Below are positions 22,605 to 35,385 of a DNA stretch of 64,000 bases, piece after piece. The DNA is taken from NCBI GenBank assembly GCA_027625915.1, contig JANTQA010000063.1:5041501-5105500 (forward strand), written 5' to 3'. A program made the translations under genes and the position numbers. How positions within the stretch are numbered: the first letter of the stretch is position 1; every line of letters begins with the position of its first letter. Under the pieces are notes generated by a model. It did not search any database and had not been told where the DNA came from. It saw only the letters and a program-made list of their open reading frames with translations. The stretch is from Anaeramoeba flamelloides. Taxonomy: Eukaryota; Metamonada; Anaeramoebidae.

Positions 22605-23986
22605 GGGAGTAGCCACGGTAAAGAAAAATTTTTCACTTTTTTGCAATTCTGAAAAGGATCCGAAAATAACATTTTTTACTCTGGTTTGTAACTCATTGAT
22701 TTTTATTATTTAAAGTACTTCATTCATTAGATTTTTTAAATTTTTTTTTCAATGTCTCAAAGAAATTGCCACAATAGAATGTTGAGTTGAATTGCAAAAA
22801 ATAGTGTTTTGAATGTTGAATAACTTATCTTTTATCCTTCTCTCAACATTCTATTGTGGCATTTAATTTTTTCATTTTTTATTTTTTCATCATTTTTGAG
22901 ATTTTTTTAATCCTGACAAGATAAAGCAATTAGAAATATTTTTTTATTAGTGGGATTTGGGATTAATGGATTTTGTTTAAAAAGAACTACAACATTACAA
23001 TTGAAAGAATCATCAAAGGAAACACAAATGGGACTTAAATAGCTAGAAGGATTCCAAAATTAGAATAATTAAGTCAAATTATTACTTATTAGGATTTTAA
23101 ATCGTTGGGTTTAGTGGAATTGGAGAAGTGAATATGATTATATGTTATCAAAGTTTAAACCACAAAATAGTTATAAGTCTTATTCAAAGAATCTGAAATT
23201 ATCTTCTCCCAAAAAAAAAAAACTAAACCCCATTCCAAAAATTTGGACACATCAGAAAATCAAAAATGGGAAAACAAAAACTCAATTTATTATCTTTTCC
23301 CAAACCTAATATAAAACCATATTTAAATAACATAGTATTAATGGTTTTTTAAGTAATCACTTTCATCCAAATATAAGAAAACAATATAAAATAAAAAATC
23401 AAAACCAGTCTATCCAAAAAAAGGAAACGAGCTGAAATGAAAGAGTTTGAACAAAAAATATATTGGTAAGATTTGTTAAAATTACACCAACAATGGTTGA
23501 TCGATCAAATGATAAGATACCATGCACCATTTGTATGTGGATTTTTCAATTTTTGAAACTCAACACTAACATTCTATCAACCATCTATAAAAAATTTTCA
23601 GATCTAACTAAACAGATTTCGTAAATGAAAAATTGAAAATGAAAAAGAAAACAAAAACAAAAAAGAGAAAAAATGAAATAGTTTGTTGAATTAAAATTAA
23701 TTTCCAATTGGATGTAAATCATGTTATTGTTATTTTTCCAACTGTTTAAAATGTGTCCAAATTAATGGAATTAAGTTTATTTTAATAAAAAAATAATAAT
23801 AAAAAAAACTATTTTATCATATATAATCTCAATTTTTTTATTGTTGAACCTTACCAAAAAAAAAAAATATCAAATAATTTTCTTAAAAAAATTTTTAGAG
23901 AATCAACGATCACACGCCACTAAATTAAAATTTTCTTATCTCATCTCTCTCAAATTTTTATCATGTCTTATGGTGTAGCTACTCCC
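22605..23986. mobile_element. Family F element flanked by TTAA, containing a nested family D element
   Basis: TTAA at 22601-22604 and 23987-23990. The left end reads GGGAGTAGCCAC and the reverse complement of the right end GGGAGTAGCTACACC. Termini resemble family C (GGGAGTAG) but the interior differs. It carries a perfect 19-bp internal inverted repeat (22768-22786 with 22842-22860). A family D element (23226-23777) lies inside; without it the element is about 830 bp. Confidence 0.72.
23226..23777. mobile_element. Family D TA-flanked element, copy 1 (nested in F)
   Basis: 552 bp between TA (23224-23225) and TA (23778-23779). Ends are AACCCCATTCCAAAAATTTG and, reverse complemented, AACTTAATTCCATTAATTTG; both continue GGACACAT. 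It shares a core GGTTGATCGATCAAATGATA with the other D copies. Non-coding. Confidence 0.78.
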
Positions 23987-23990
23987 TTAA

Positions 23991-24761
23991 AGTTGTTGAT
24001 TTGGTTTTAAAAAACCGAGTTATAAAAAGCAAAAAAATGATGTACTTTTTTTAGTGATGTCTTTAATACAAGACAGAAATTTGTTCTTTTCAACAGAAAA
24101 GTTCTCAACACAAAGATAGCTTACACAAAAAACTAACAATAGATCTTCTGTTTACAACATCTATTTTATTAAAATCCTAAAAGAAAAAGGTTAAATTCGG
24201 TTCTTGTGGGAATCTAATTCAGAAGTTGGTTTACGATGAGAAGGAATACCTCGGTACATCCGAAATAAGGTTACTTGCTTCTCTTTCTTTTAATATACGG
24301 AGTGAACTTTCTAAATTTACTTTATCTTCATAAAAAGTGATTTTTTGATATTAATTTATCAAGACCCAACCACATAAAAAAAGTCCTTTCGATTGAGTGA
24401 TAAAATTCCTCAAAATATCACACCCTTCTTAGTGGTTGACAAATAATTAACCAAACAAATTTTGAAAACAGCTGTTTTAAAAAAAAAATTTAACAAAAAC
24501 CAACATTTCTCCAAAACAAAGTTCCTTTTCAAAATTAAAACTCAGTACCTTAAAAACACCTACAAAAACTAAATGGTTGATAACTTTTGAATCAAAAACT
24601 TACTTAAACAAAATTCCAAATGAAAAATTTATTATTTTCTAACCACTTTTAAAACAATTGATATTTCTTATAAATAATTACCAAACACCCAAAGTAATAT
24701 CTTTTCTTTTAGTCCCAATTTGAAAAAAAAAAAGTTATTTAATTTTTTCACTTTTTTTTCT
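23991..24761. other. Stretch upstream of NSF with an unexplained open island
   Basis: Presumed NSF promoter region. A GC-richer island at 24181-24330 stays open for 50 codons without an ATG (reading ..LIQKLVYDEKEYLGTSEIRL..). It is not part of any repeat family seen here. Confidence 0.4.
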
Positions 24762-27700
24762 ATGTTTTCAAAAAAAAATGAAATAGTGACACAATTCAAG
24801 CCAGTTAAATCAATTGACAAAGAAAAAATGTTGACAAACAAAGTCTATATCAACCCAGAAGACTTTAAATCAATATTTGCAGAGTAAGTTTGAGACAAAT
24901 TAATTCTTTTTTTTAGATAAATTTTTTATTTTTTATTACTTTAATTGCATATTTTTAATTTCTTCTCGAATTTTATTTCTCAATTCCAAAAAAGGAACTC
25001 AAAAAACCAGTATGGTCTAATTAATAACGACTTAGTTTATACAATCTGCCCCCATAAAAAAGTCAAAAAAGGATGCGTAACACTTTCCAACATCCAAAAA
25101 ATTTCGTTAGATATTGGGAGAAACGATAAAGTTCAAGTAATTTATCTCTATTTTTCAATACTGTTTTATTTTCTCTTTTTTTTCCTTTCCTTTCTTTTCT
25201 TTTCCTTTTTTTTTTTTTCTTTTCTTTTCTTTTCTTTGACTCACTTAATTTTCAATCTATCAATCAAAAAATTAAATCAAAACCAATGAACAACCAAAAA
25301 AAAAAAAAATCAATAAACAAAAACAATTAATTCCTATTAAGATTACGCCATGGGAAGTTCCTAAAGGATCCTACATTTCAAAAATTTCGTTTGATGTTGA
25401 TTTTATGATTATAAATCGATCCAACCCAACAATTGATGCAACCAAACTCGCAAGAAGAGTAATTTCAAACTTCCAAAACCAAGTCTTTTCTGTTGGGCAA
25501 GAATTTGTAATTGACTTTGATGTCTATTACTTAAGGCTATCTGTCAAGTCTTTAAAAACAATGGAAATTGAGTCGATCTTAAAAATTAATAAAGATGATG
25601 AAAAAGAAGACGAAAAAAACGAAAAAAACGAAATGGAACCGTTACAAAATGATCAAGGCATATTAGTTTCTCAATCCCAAATTAAATTTGATAAAAAACA
25701 AGGTACTCTTCTGAAATTAAAAGGTGGAGGGTAAGTTTCATTTTCCTTTTTATTATTAAACTGAGACAAACTGTAATTTTTTTCGATTTTACAAATCAAC
25801 GAATTGTTGGTACACGTCTGAAAGAAAACTAATAAATCAATAGATTTTCTTTAAAAATTGAAAAACTCAAATTCTTATTCCCCACATTGAGAAAAACAAG
25901 ATGTTTCTTTTTAACTCTTTTTTAAAACTAATGGTATTTGAATAATAAATAAGAAAAAATTTTCACTTCCTTTTCCTTATTTTCTTTTAGAAAATTTCAA
26001 ATAAAGGGATTAAAATTTGATGTTATCACTTTGTTTGTTTGGCACTTTTTATTTCGATTTGATATATTGGTAAACCAAGAATCCTATATGAAAAACCAAG
26101 AATTTTTAGTATTGTAAAAAAAGAAAATCATCTGAAAATTTATCCCATTTGAATTTCAAATACCAATAAACACTTTTTTTTTTTTTCGCTTGATTTGGTG
26201 ATTTTCTATGTTATGTAACGAAGGATCTCTTGTCTTTTCTTTAATGTCAAGGTACTGTTTATTGCAAAAATAAATCAACAAAAGTTTTCAAAAAGAAACA
26301 CAAAATTTAAATTGTTTAATTCCAGATATCAATTGTCATATTATTTACTTTTTAGAATTGAAGATATTTATAATATATTTTTTTCTTGGGATTTGAATTT
26401 TTTTTTTTTTTTTTTTTGATCGTTCAATTAAAATTTTGTATCTTTTATTTTTCAATTGACAGTATTAGCAACACCCAAAAAAAAAAACACAATTTATTCT
26501 TCATGTTTAATTATGAAATCTTTGCTTGATATTCAATAAATTTAATAATAATACCAATGATAAAAACTATTTTTCAAAATAAATAAAAAATATACTAACA
26601 ATTCTTCATATAGATCTGGTGGAAGTTCACTTTTTAAAAGCGATTGGAATTTTGAAGACATGGGAATTGGTGGATTAGATTCCGAATTTAGTAATATATT
26701 TAGAAGGGCCTTTGCTTCACGCGTGTTCCCACCAAACGTCATTAAAAAACTTGGTATTAAACATGTCAGAGGAATACTGCTTCATGGACCACCCGGTAAA
26801 TTATTTAAATATATTCTATTTTAATTCTATTTTTTTTTTTTTTTTTAATTTAATCTAATTTTAAAAATTTCATTTTGTTCTCCTTTCTCTTGTTAGAAGA
26901 AAGTCAAATCATCACCTTTTTATTTCGATTTCATTTTACTTTATTATATTTCAGTAGACTTGGAAATCTTAATTATTTCTTAAAATATAGATCTTGATAT
27001 TAATTGTTATTTGATTTTCGAAATAATATAGTTCTTTGAAGAAATCCAAGATAAAAAGTTTCAAAAAGTATCTACAAAACCCATTTAAAAATTGAAATAG
27101 TATATTTTATGAATAATTTTGAAATTTTTTTTGTACTTCAGTTTTTTATAAAACGTAACTTCAATTCAAAATTTTTCAAACACCAAAATCCAATTTTTGA
27201 AAAAAAAATCTTATTAAATAAATACTATGTGAAATACCTAATTAGAACTGCTAACTAATTAAATGTTAACAATTTTTTATCATTTACAATGCCTATAAAA
27301 GTAAAAAATAATTATGAATCAAAATAAAAAAAAAATCCGTGTCAAAAATAAAAGAGTTGAGAGGATATATTGTTAATGGTTAAATGTTAAAAAAACACTT
27401 AATTTGTGAAAGAGAGAATTTTGAAGCTACTAAATTTGTGGGGTCTTCTAATTGAATGACTGTTTAAATACAGACACAGTTATTGTAAGGATTTTAAACT
27501 CAATTTAATTTTATAAAATAGAATTTTTCGGTTGAATTCACAAAAAATTGTCAAGGTAAATTTACCAAAATCCGATTAGGTATATTGATCGATCAAATGG
27601 TTGTTATTCCCAATATTTTTTCTTTATTTTTTTGTTTTTTGTTTTCATTTTATTTTTTTACAGACTAATAGTTTACATTTGATCTTAAAAATTTTTTAGA

Positions 27701-27992
27701 ATGATTGGTGTTAGGTTAAAGATTGAGACCGACTAAATAAAAAAACCTGGAAATAAGATTGGTTGATGGTATCTAAAAAGTATTTCAAAATTGAATGAAA
27801 GGCTTGATATTGTTATTCTTTTAACTTTGCCCAAAATTTTGAATTTTGGTTCAAATTGATTTAAATTATGATATTTCTTTGAACATTAATTTTCATTTTC
27901 ATAAATTCTAATTCCAATATTCTGAAAAAAAAAAAAAGAATTTATTTCTTTATTTTATTCGGAATATAACTCGAATTGTACCTTTAGTAACC

Positions 27993-28023
<31 letters not shown>

Positions 28024-29720
28024 ACCATTTTATAAAAAAAATGTGTAATAAAAATTTTCAAAAATGTTGTTCATACTTTTGATTAGCCCTCTTAAATAGA
28101 TTTAGTAGAATATTTTCAAACTTTATCCTTACTTTTTTAAAATTGCTGTAATATTTCAAGATTATTTTGAAAATATTATGATTAAAAAAAAATTTTTTAT
28201 TTTTAAATTTCTCATCCTTATTAAAAATCATAATAATATTAAAAAACCAACAAATATCTTTTGCACAACCATTAAATAAAATATGAAATATAGGAACCGG
28301 TAAGACGTTAATGGCAAGGCAAATAGGAAAAATGCTAAATGGGAAAGAACCAAAAATTGTTAATGGACCTGAAATTTTAAATAAATTTGTAGGACAATCC
28401 GAAGAAAACATTCGAAACCTATTTGCAGAAGCAGAACAAGAACAAGAAGAAAAAGGCGACGAATCTGATTTACATATTATTATTTTTGATGAAATTGATG
28501 CCATTTGTCGAAAAAGAGGAACCAGAACCGATGGAACAGGTGTCGGTGATACTGTTGTCAATCAATTATTAGCCAAAATTGATGGTGTGGATTCCTTAAA
28601 TAACATTTTAATAATCGGGATGACCAATAGGAAAGATATGCTCGATACCGCACTTCTTCGTCCAGGGAGACTTGAAGTTCAAATGCCAATTGGGTTGCCC
28701 GATGAAGATGGGAGAACTGAAATCTTAAGGATCCACACAAAGTTGATGAGGGAATCGGGATCGATCTCCTCAGAAGTCATTTTGGAGAAAATTGCAGAAA
28801 GAACCCCGAATTTCTCTGGGGCTGAAATTGAAGGCTTAGTCAAATCGGCATCTTCCTTTGCGCTTAATAGACACGTTGACGTGAACAACCCCACAAAGCC
28901 AACAGATATGGAGAACATTGTTGTTCAGCCAATAGATTTTGAGAAGGCCCTTGACGAAGTCAAACCAGCATTTGGTATCTCTGAAGACGAATTTGAGGGA
29001 TGCTTTCGAAACGGAATCATCAATTATGGCGAAAAATTTGAAAAAATTATGTACCTGGGCCATTCCTTTATTAAACAAGTCTTAAGATCCAAAAGAACCC
29101 CGCTTATTTCTGTTCTATTGAAGGGTAAACCAGGCACAGGCAAAACAGCACTTGCCGCAACATTGGCCATTGAATCCAAATTCCCATTTGTTAAAATGAT
29201 CAGCGCTGAAAAGTTGATTGGCTTCACAGAAATTGGGAAAACTTCCGAAATTAAAAGAATATTTGAGGATGCCTATAAATCCCCCTTAAGCGTGATCGTA
29301 ATTGACGACATTGAGCGTTTGTTAGAATATGTACACATCGGGCCTAGATTTTCAAATAAGGTTCTTCAAACGCTTCTCGTGCTTATCAAATCTTTACCAC
29401 CACTGGGGCATAAGGTTCTGATTATAGGTACAACCAGTGTGCCACACGTTCTTGAGGAAATGGGATTCTTTGATGTTTTTAATGCGACAATCGAAATACC
29501 CCAACTTGAAACCGCCGATGAAATAATTAAAGTTTTAGCGACACTCAAGATTTTTACAAAAAAAGATGAATTACAAAAATTAAAAAAGGCTTTAGTACCT
29601 AGGAAAATTGGAATTAAACGTTTATTAATGTTGGCAGAAATGGCACTGCAATCTTCAAAAAATGGCAAATTGACAGCTGAAACATTCCTTGAATTTTGGA
29701 CTGATTATTCTGTTCTATAA
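24762..29720 (+). CDS. NSF: N-ethylmaleimide-sensitive factor (NSF/Sec18), five exons
   Basis: Exons: 24762-24883, 24995-25136, 25342-25730, 26614-26795, 28294-29720; all introns GT-AG, and the phases join without a break. The product is 753 aa (family about 745). The N domain (about 1-210) holds [19 protein letters not shown]. The D1 AAA module follows the NSF signature [26 protein letters not shown]. It has Walker A GPPGTGKT (276-283), Walker B IIIFDEID (Asp344, Glu345), sensor MTNR (Asn390) and LRPGRLE. D2 has GKPGTGKT (556-563) and [11 protein letters not shown] (Asp616, Asp617). Known role: hexameric ATPase that, with alpha-SNAP, takes apart SNARE complexes after membrane fusion. Intron 4 (1498 bp) interrupts the D1 P-loop between codon positions of Gly279 and carries a family D element and a TA repeat. 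Intron 3 (883 bp) carries a family E element. Confidence 0.97.
25931..26166. mobile_element. Family E TA-flanked element inside NSF intron 3
   Basis: 236 bp between TA (25929-25930) and TA (26167-26168). The left end ATGGTATTTGAATAATAAAT and reverse-complemented right end TTGGTATTTGAAATTCAAAT match. Related copies are at 34633, 50192 and, shortened, 13949. Confidence 0.75.
27158..27851. mobile_element. Family D element, copy 2, inside NSF intron 4
   Basis: About 694 bp. The left end ACTTCAATTCAAAATTTTTC follows TA (27156-27157). The right end reads AAAATTTTGAATTTTGGTT. The core TATTGATCGATCAAATGGTT matches the other copies. The right TA has become CA, so this copy is older than the one at 31071. 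Confidence 0.68.
27995..28023. repeat. TA dinucleotide repeat in NSF intron 4
   Basis: About 14 uninterrupted TA units, 270 bases before the exon 5 acceptor. Confidence 0.9.
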
Positions 29721-30225
29721 ATTATTTTTTATTTTTTTCATTTGTCTTTTTTTTTTTTATTTATTTTTACTTTTTTCATTTTATATACATATTTTTTTAT
29801 TTTTAATTCAATTTGATTTTGATAATAATCATTATTCTTTTTTGAAAGATAACATGTGAAAATAACAATATTTAATATTATTTTGCTCTTAAAAAATTAT
29901 GTTTTAATTTTTCTTTTGATTTTAAAAAATTAATCTATTGAGTAAATTTAATTGTCATTTATATCCCACTCAAATAAGACAGTTTTACCAGGTCTACAAT
30001 CAAATTATAGAAAAAAATATTAAAAATTTTCTGTTACATTATTTGGAATTATATAATAATTATAAAATAATTTGTTTCATTAGCAAAGAAAGTCATCATA
30101 AAGTTCTTTTTTAAAAATTATTTTTATTGTCAAATTAAATATTAAAGATCAATATTATCAGTTTAAAAAGGTCCACAAGTTTCGTTTGTTGGTAATGGGG
30201 ATGTAGTTTATTTTTTTTTTTATTA
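29721..30225. other. Gene-free stretch after NSF
   Basis: A T-rich start is the probable NSF 3' UTR. No gene or repeat was recognised before the TTAA-flanked element at 30230. Confidence 0.35.
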
Positions 30226-30229
30226 TTAA

Positions 30230-31889
30230 GGGAGTAGTCATTTTTGAATATAAAATGAAATCTTTTCAAGATTTTGTAAATTTTTTTTTTTGTAATTTGT
30301 GTTTTGACTTCTGAAATGGATGAGTTAGCCTCATTTAAACAATTTATTGATTTGAGTCTCTTTTTTGATATCCAAAATTTACATGTTTCCAATATAAAAA
30401 GAAAAAAAGTAACCAATTAAATTTTTTAAGAATTAAGTTAATTCTTGAAAATGGGAAAACATATTTTTCGTTTTATGTTGGAAAGTATTGATTTCGATAG
30501 CACATTTTTTATTTGGTTTCTTTTTCTTTGATTAATATTTCAATTCAACTCTTAGCCAATAAAACTAATTGTGGTATAGGTGATTCAATAAATGAATATT
30601 TGGGTGATGCCTAACTACAATTTATCAATTAAATTGACATCTATTATGCAAAAAAAATTTTTTCTTTAAGGTTTTGAAAAAAATTATTTTCTGATTTACA
30701 AAAAATGAAAAAAAATTACAAAAAAATTTTCAATTTTGAAAAATTTTTTTAACAAATTGTTTGGTCTTATTCACAAGAACCCTTATAACAATTCAAATCA
30801 TTTTTGGCAACAAAAAATTGATTTTGAATTTTGAGGATAAAATTAACTAATTCACAAATATCTTCAAGAAAATTTTATTATGAAAAACCAACTATCATCG
30901 TAGAACAAAAACAAAATTTCAAGATAAAATTTTAAAATAACTTTAAAACTTTAATTATTATAAATATCCTTCTTAAAAAAATACAATGGTTTTTTAATCC
31001 CTTGAATATATCATTTTTTTTTTTTGGTTTACCAAAAGTTTTATCTCAAAAAAGAAAAAAAAAAATTATAAACCCCAATTCAAAATTTTTAACACACCAA
31101 AATTCGATTTGTGAAAAAAAAAACTTATTTAATCAATTCTCGAAGATTTACCAAATTAGAACCATTCACTAATTGAAATGTTAACACTTGTTTATAAATT
31201 ACAATACTCACAAAACAATAAATAAATAATTATCAATACAAATAAATCATGGGTGTGTCAAAAATTTTGGAGAGAGCAAAACAAAAAAATACATTAGTAA
31301 ATTTGTTGAAATTCTATTAGGAATATTGATCGATCAAAGGTTAGATACTACAAACTAATTTTATTTAAGTTCTTCTATTTGGAACAACTCAACTTTAACC
31401 TAATATCAATGGTTGAAAAAAATTTTTGATCAAACGAAACAAATTACCTAATTCAAACAATGAAATGAAAACAAAAACGAAAAGATAAAAAAATGATTTT
31501 CAGATTTTACAAAAATCAAAATTATCTCCAATTTGAATGAAATTGTATTAGTGTGATTGTTTGTAACGTTTTAGCCGTGTCGAAAATTTTGAATTTTAGT
31601 TTATTAATATTACTGGTAACAAAGACTTGTTGTTGTCTAATAATGATCAAAATGGCAATAAAAGGGGTAAAAACTTGTTATAATATGAGAAATAAATTGA
31701 ATTTAATAGATTTCTTTTTCAGAAAAAATGGAAAAAAAAAATTGATCTTACTAAACTTAACTTTCCTTTTATGGCTTTCTTCGTAGATCAGGATATTTTG
31801 ACACTTGGCATATCCAAAATTTGTAATTAAAGAATACCACCAATAACATATTTTAAACTTTTACCTTGTTGCCGAAGAAGACTGATCCC
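30230..31889. mobile_element. Family C element flanked by TTAA, interrupted copy
   Basis: TTAA at 30226-30229 and 31890-31893. Starts GGGAGTAGTCATTTTTGAA; the reverse complement of the right end starts GGGATCAGTCTTC. It is an inverted, colinear copy of 17310-18435. It is 1660 bp; subtracting the nested D element and one TA (533 bp) leaves 1127 bp, against 1126 bp in the other copy. Confidence 0.8.
31071..31601. mobile_element. Family D TA-flanked element, copy 3 (nested in C)
   Basis: 531 bp between TA (31069-31070) and TA (31602-31603). Ends are AACCCCAATTCAAAATTTTT and, reverse complemented, AACTAAAATTCAAAATTTTC. The uninterrupted family C copy has a single TA at the corresponding point (near 17600), showing the empty site and the two-base duplication. 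Confidence 0.85.
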
Positions 31890-31893
31890 TTAA

Positions 31894-32759
31894 AGTAGAA
31901 ATAATACAAAATATTTACTTTCTGAAAAATTTATTTAGAGAGAATTTGACACCATTCCTTTATCTTATAACTTAGTAAATTGATTATTTTTGATGAGAAA
32001 TTATTATTATAAATTGGAATCAAATTGAAAATATTGAACAATCTTAAAAACAAATACTTGGATGATAAAATAATAATTTTTAAAAAAATTATAACAAAAA
32101 TTTAAAAATTGAGACAAAGGTTGATAAACCTTTTCATATAATAATAATAATTCTTTAAACAATCATAATAAAATATACTTAACTATAAATATATTTCAAT
32201 TAAAAAAGGCCGGAATTATCACTGAATAACCAATTTGTACTTATCGTCTAAATAGATATTCAAATTTCACAAATGAATATAACTATAAATTATTCCATTT
32301 TTATTTTTTTTTAATAAAGAAAAAATAGGAGAAAAGTTTGTCAATTTCCTATAAAGATTTCCTAAATATGAAAATATATAGGGATACTTAATAAGAGTCC
32401 AACAAAGCAAATTCAAGTAAAAAAAAAATAAAGGAAAAAAAAAAAATAAATAAATACAAAGGTAATAATTTTATCTTGTCAAATGATAATTATTGAGGAT
32501 TCTATTGAAAATATTGTAAAAGATTAATCTCCGTAGAATTAAAATGACACCAGTGAATACATTTTGACAAATCTGAATAGTTGTATGTGTTTTCTAAAAT
32601 AAAAAAATCCATAATAACTAATAATGAACAATATAAGTGTCTATCTATTAAATATAAATACTCAAATTGGTAGATTACCGAAGTAAAAAATTTCCAATTA
32701 TTCTATTTTTTGCGAATTTTTAATTGAGTAATGAATTAGTGAATAGAATTTCCTCTCAA

Positions 32760-32802
<43 letters not shown>

Positions 32803-34630
32803 CATAAAAATATTTTCTTTTTTTGGATTTATATTGATATTCATTCAGTGTATTTAAAATTGCAACATTACTATCTAGTTTTTTTTTCTAAAATCATATT
32901 TAATTTATTAACAATAAATCCCAAGAATCTTTTCTTGATAAATAGTGTGAATTTTTTGTTTTTATTTTTAATTATAAAATATATTATAAAATATCAAAAT
33001 TTATTTATATATAAATAAGTACCCCGATTATTAAAACTTTAACACACATGGAAAAAGATATCTTCATTAACTTAAATAATTTGAGACACAATATTTAAAG
33101 GTTTTTTTATTTACGATTGGTTGATAGTTGTACATGACCCCCCCCATGATATTTATGAATGAAGAATAAAAATTTTCTAAATAAATTTAATATTTTTTTT
33201 AGATTTATCATTATCCAGTTTAATAATTTTATTTTTTTTTTTGGATTGTAATTAAAAACAATTCAAAAGTTTTCTAAAATTTATTAATTTTGATTTTTTT
33301 TGATGTATATTATCTGGGAAAAGCCTTGAAATTTGAAAAATTATCGAAAAATAATAAAAAAAAAACTGAAAAAAAAACCAATGGGATTGTTTGGAATGAT
33401 TATTATGGATTGTTTTATTAAAAAAAAAAAAAAAAAACTTTTTGAAAACTTTTCCTAAGATATTTATGTATTTGAAAAGAAACTATATATTCTCGATTTT
33501 CTTAATATTTATTTGTATTTTCAAAGATTTTATTTTAAACTATCAATATATCAAGATTTTTAGAGAAATTTAAAAGAAAATAAAAAAAAAGAAAAAGAAT
33601 TGAGGAAAAATAAAAAAAAAAAAAGAAAAAAAAAAGAAATTTGAAAAATAAAAGAAAAAAAAAATATGACGAAATGAGAAATAATAATTTTGATTTAAAA
33701 ATTAATTCTGTTAAAAAATTAAAAATTATTTTGGCAAGAATCTGAAGATAAAAACCCCACAAAAAAAAACCCCTTTAACATTATGTAGTGTATATTTTTT
33801 ATCTTCTCAGTAACTACAAAATCATTGAAAAAAATCATATAATACTGTATTTCTTTGAATTAATAAAAAGAATTTTCCATATTTTATTAATAAATTACAA
33901 TAATTAAAATTAGAGATGAAAAGACTTGATATATTAATAATCATGAGTTGATAAAAACTTCAAAATCAAAATTTAGGAATTAAGAAAAAGAAGAGGAATC
34001 AAAAACACCATCCTTTAAGAATAATAAAAAAATGGGGAAAATACTATTTAAATTATAAACTTTATTTCCAAAAAATTGATACAGCTGAAATAATCAATTG
34101 ATTAAAAAATTAATTTTTAAGGTTTTAAGAAAAACTAAAAAATACATATTATTAATAATTCAATTCTAAACCATTATAAAAAAAAAAATACAAAAACCTC
34201 ATATACTAAATTATCAATAAGATAAACCAATCCAGTATTTGTTATAAAGTTATTTTGGTAAAGAATATTTCTAAATTTTAAAAACATTGAGAATACAAAC
34301 AAACTTACTAACTATGGAGATTGTACAAGTTTTGTAAATAGTAAACAATTCACCATTTCTCAAAAAATGTTTTTTTTATTATTGAACAATCTTGAAATGA
34401 TACTCTCACCCAGTGAAATTAACAAATTCAATTGATTATTTTATTCAATTTAGAAACAATCTTGTGAAAAAAACTAAATCAAAGATTCAAGAAATCAAAA
34501 TTTTATACTTGTTGATCTTTCAATTAATATCCCAAATAATAAGTACTTTTAAAACACCCTGTTTTGACATCGTGGTCGTGGTTGGAGCTGTGTTTTTGGG
34601 TTAACTTAATTTATATAAGTGAAGATATTT
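31894..34630. other. Gene-free AT-rich stretch
   Basis: Contains a long (TA)n tract at 32763-32798, a C-run at 33139-33145 and an A/G-rich low-complexity tract at about 33560-33665. No coding or RNA feature was recognised. Confidence 0.4.
32763..32798. repeat. TA dinucleotide repeat
   Basis: About 18 uninterrupted TA units, the longest in the window. Confidence 0.92.
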
Positions 34631-34632
34631 TA

Positions 34633-34868
34633 CTGATATTTGAATAATAAATACGACAAAATTTTTACTTCAATGTATTAAATATCTTTACTTACAAATA
34701 AAAGTCCAAAGAAATAGGTCGAAATAGATGATCCCTCTTTATTTGTTTGATGTATTTAACATTTTTGTACCCTTTGTCGGAAATAAAAATCTATACTGAA
34801 AGTTTCTAAAGAATTGAAAAACATAAACTATATGAAAATAGATACCCCATTTCAATTTCAAATAAAGG
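34633..34868. mobile_element. Family E TA-flanked element, copy 2
   Basis: Left end CTGATATTTGAATAATAAAT after TA (34631-34632). The right end CCCCATTTCAATTTCAAATA has lost the last bases of the consensus, so the border is approximate. Length is about 236 bp, as in the NSF-intron copy. Confidence 0.6.
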
Positions 34869-34869
34869 A

Positions 34870-35385
34870 TCTAAAAAATCAAAAAAGTTGACTTCTTGAG
34901 TATTTTACAAAACCCCTATATCTTTCCTACAGCCTTATTCAAGAAATACTTTGAGAAGGGTCTTTTTATTTTACCATTTTGAATACAAGAAAAATCAATA
35001 AGAAAAACATTTCAAAAATGATCCAAGAAAACAAAAAAATCAAAATTTATCGATTACTTTAAAATAATTCTAAAAAAATGAAACAACACCCAAAAACAAA
35101 AGTCTTATTCCATTTGAAAAAAAATTTAAGTACTTCTTTTTCCTTTTTAATCAGTTTCAAAGTCGGATTTTAAAAAACAAATTAATTTCAGTCATGAATT
35201 TTTAATAATTGAAATTGTCTATCTAAACGAACAAAATACAAGCCCAGACTTGATACTAAAAAGTATGGAAAAAATATTTATGATTGCGTAATGATTTATT
35301 TAAATTTTTCCATTTTTTCTTTTTTATTTTTTTACTTTTATTAAAAACTTAAAAAAAAAAAAACGAAAAAGCAATAAAAACAACG
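34870..35385. other. Gene-free stretch upstream of URB1
   Basis: Presumed promoter and 5' UTR of the downstream gene. An A-rich tract runs into the start codon. No specific element was recognised. Confidence 0.35.

Noticed and set aside
24181-24330. Structural RNA (snRNA or snoRNA) at the GC-richer island
   Set aside because: No U1, U2, U4, U5 or U6 core sequence, and no paired C/D boxes could be identified.
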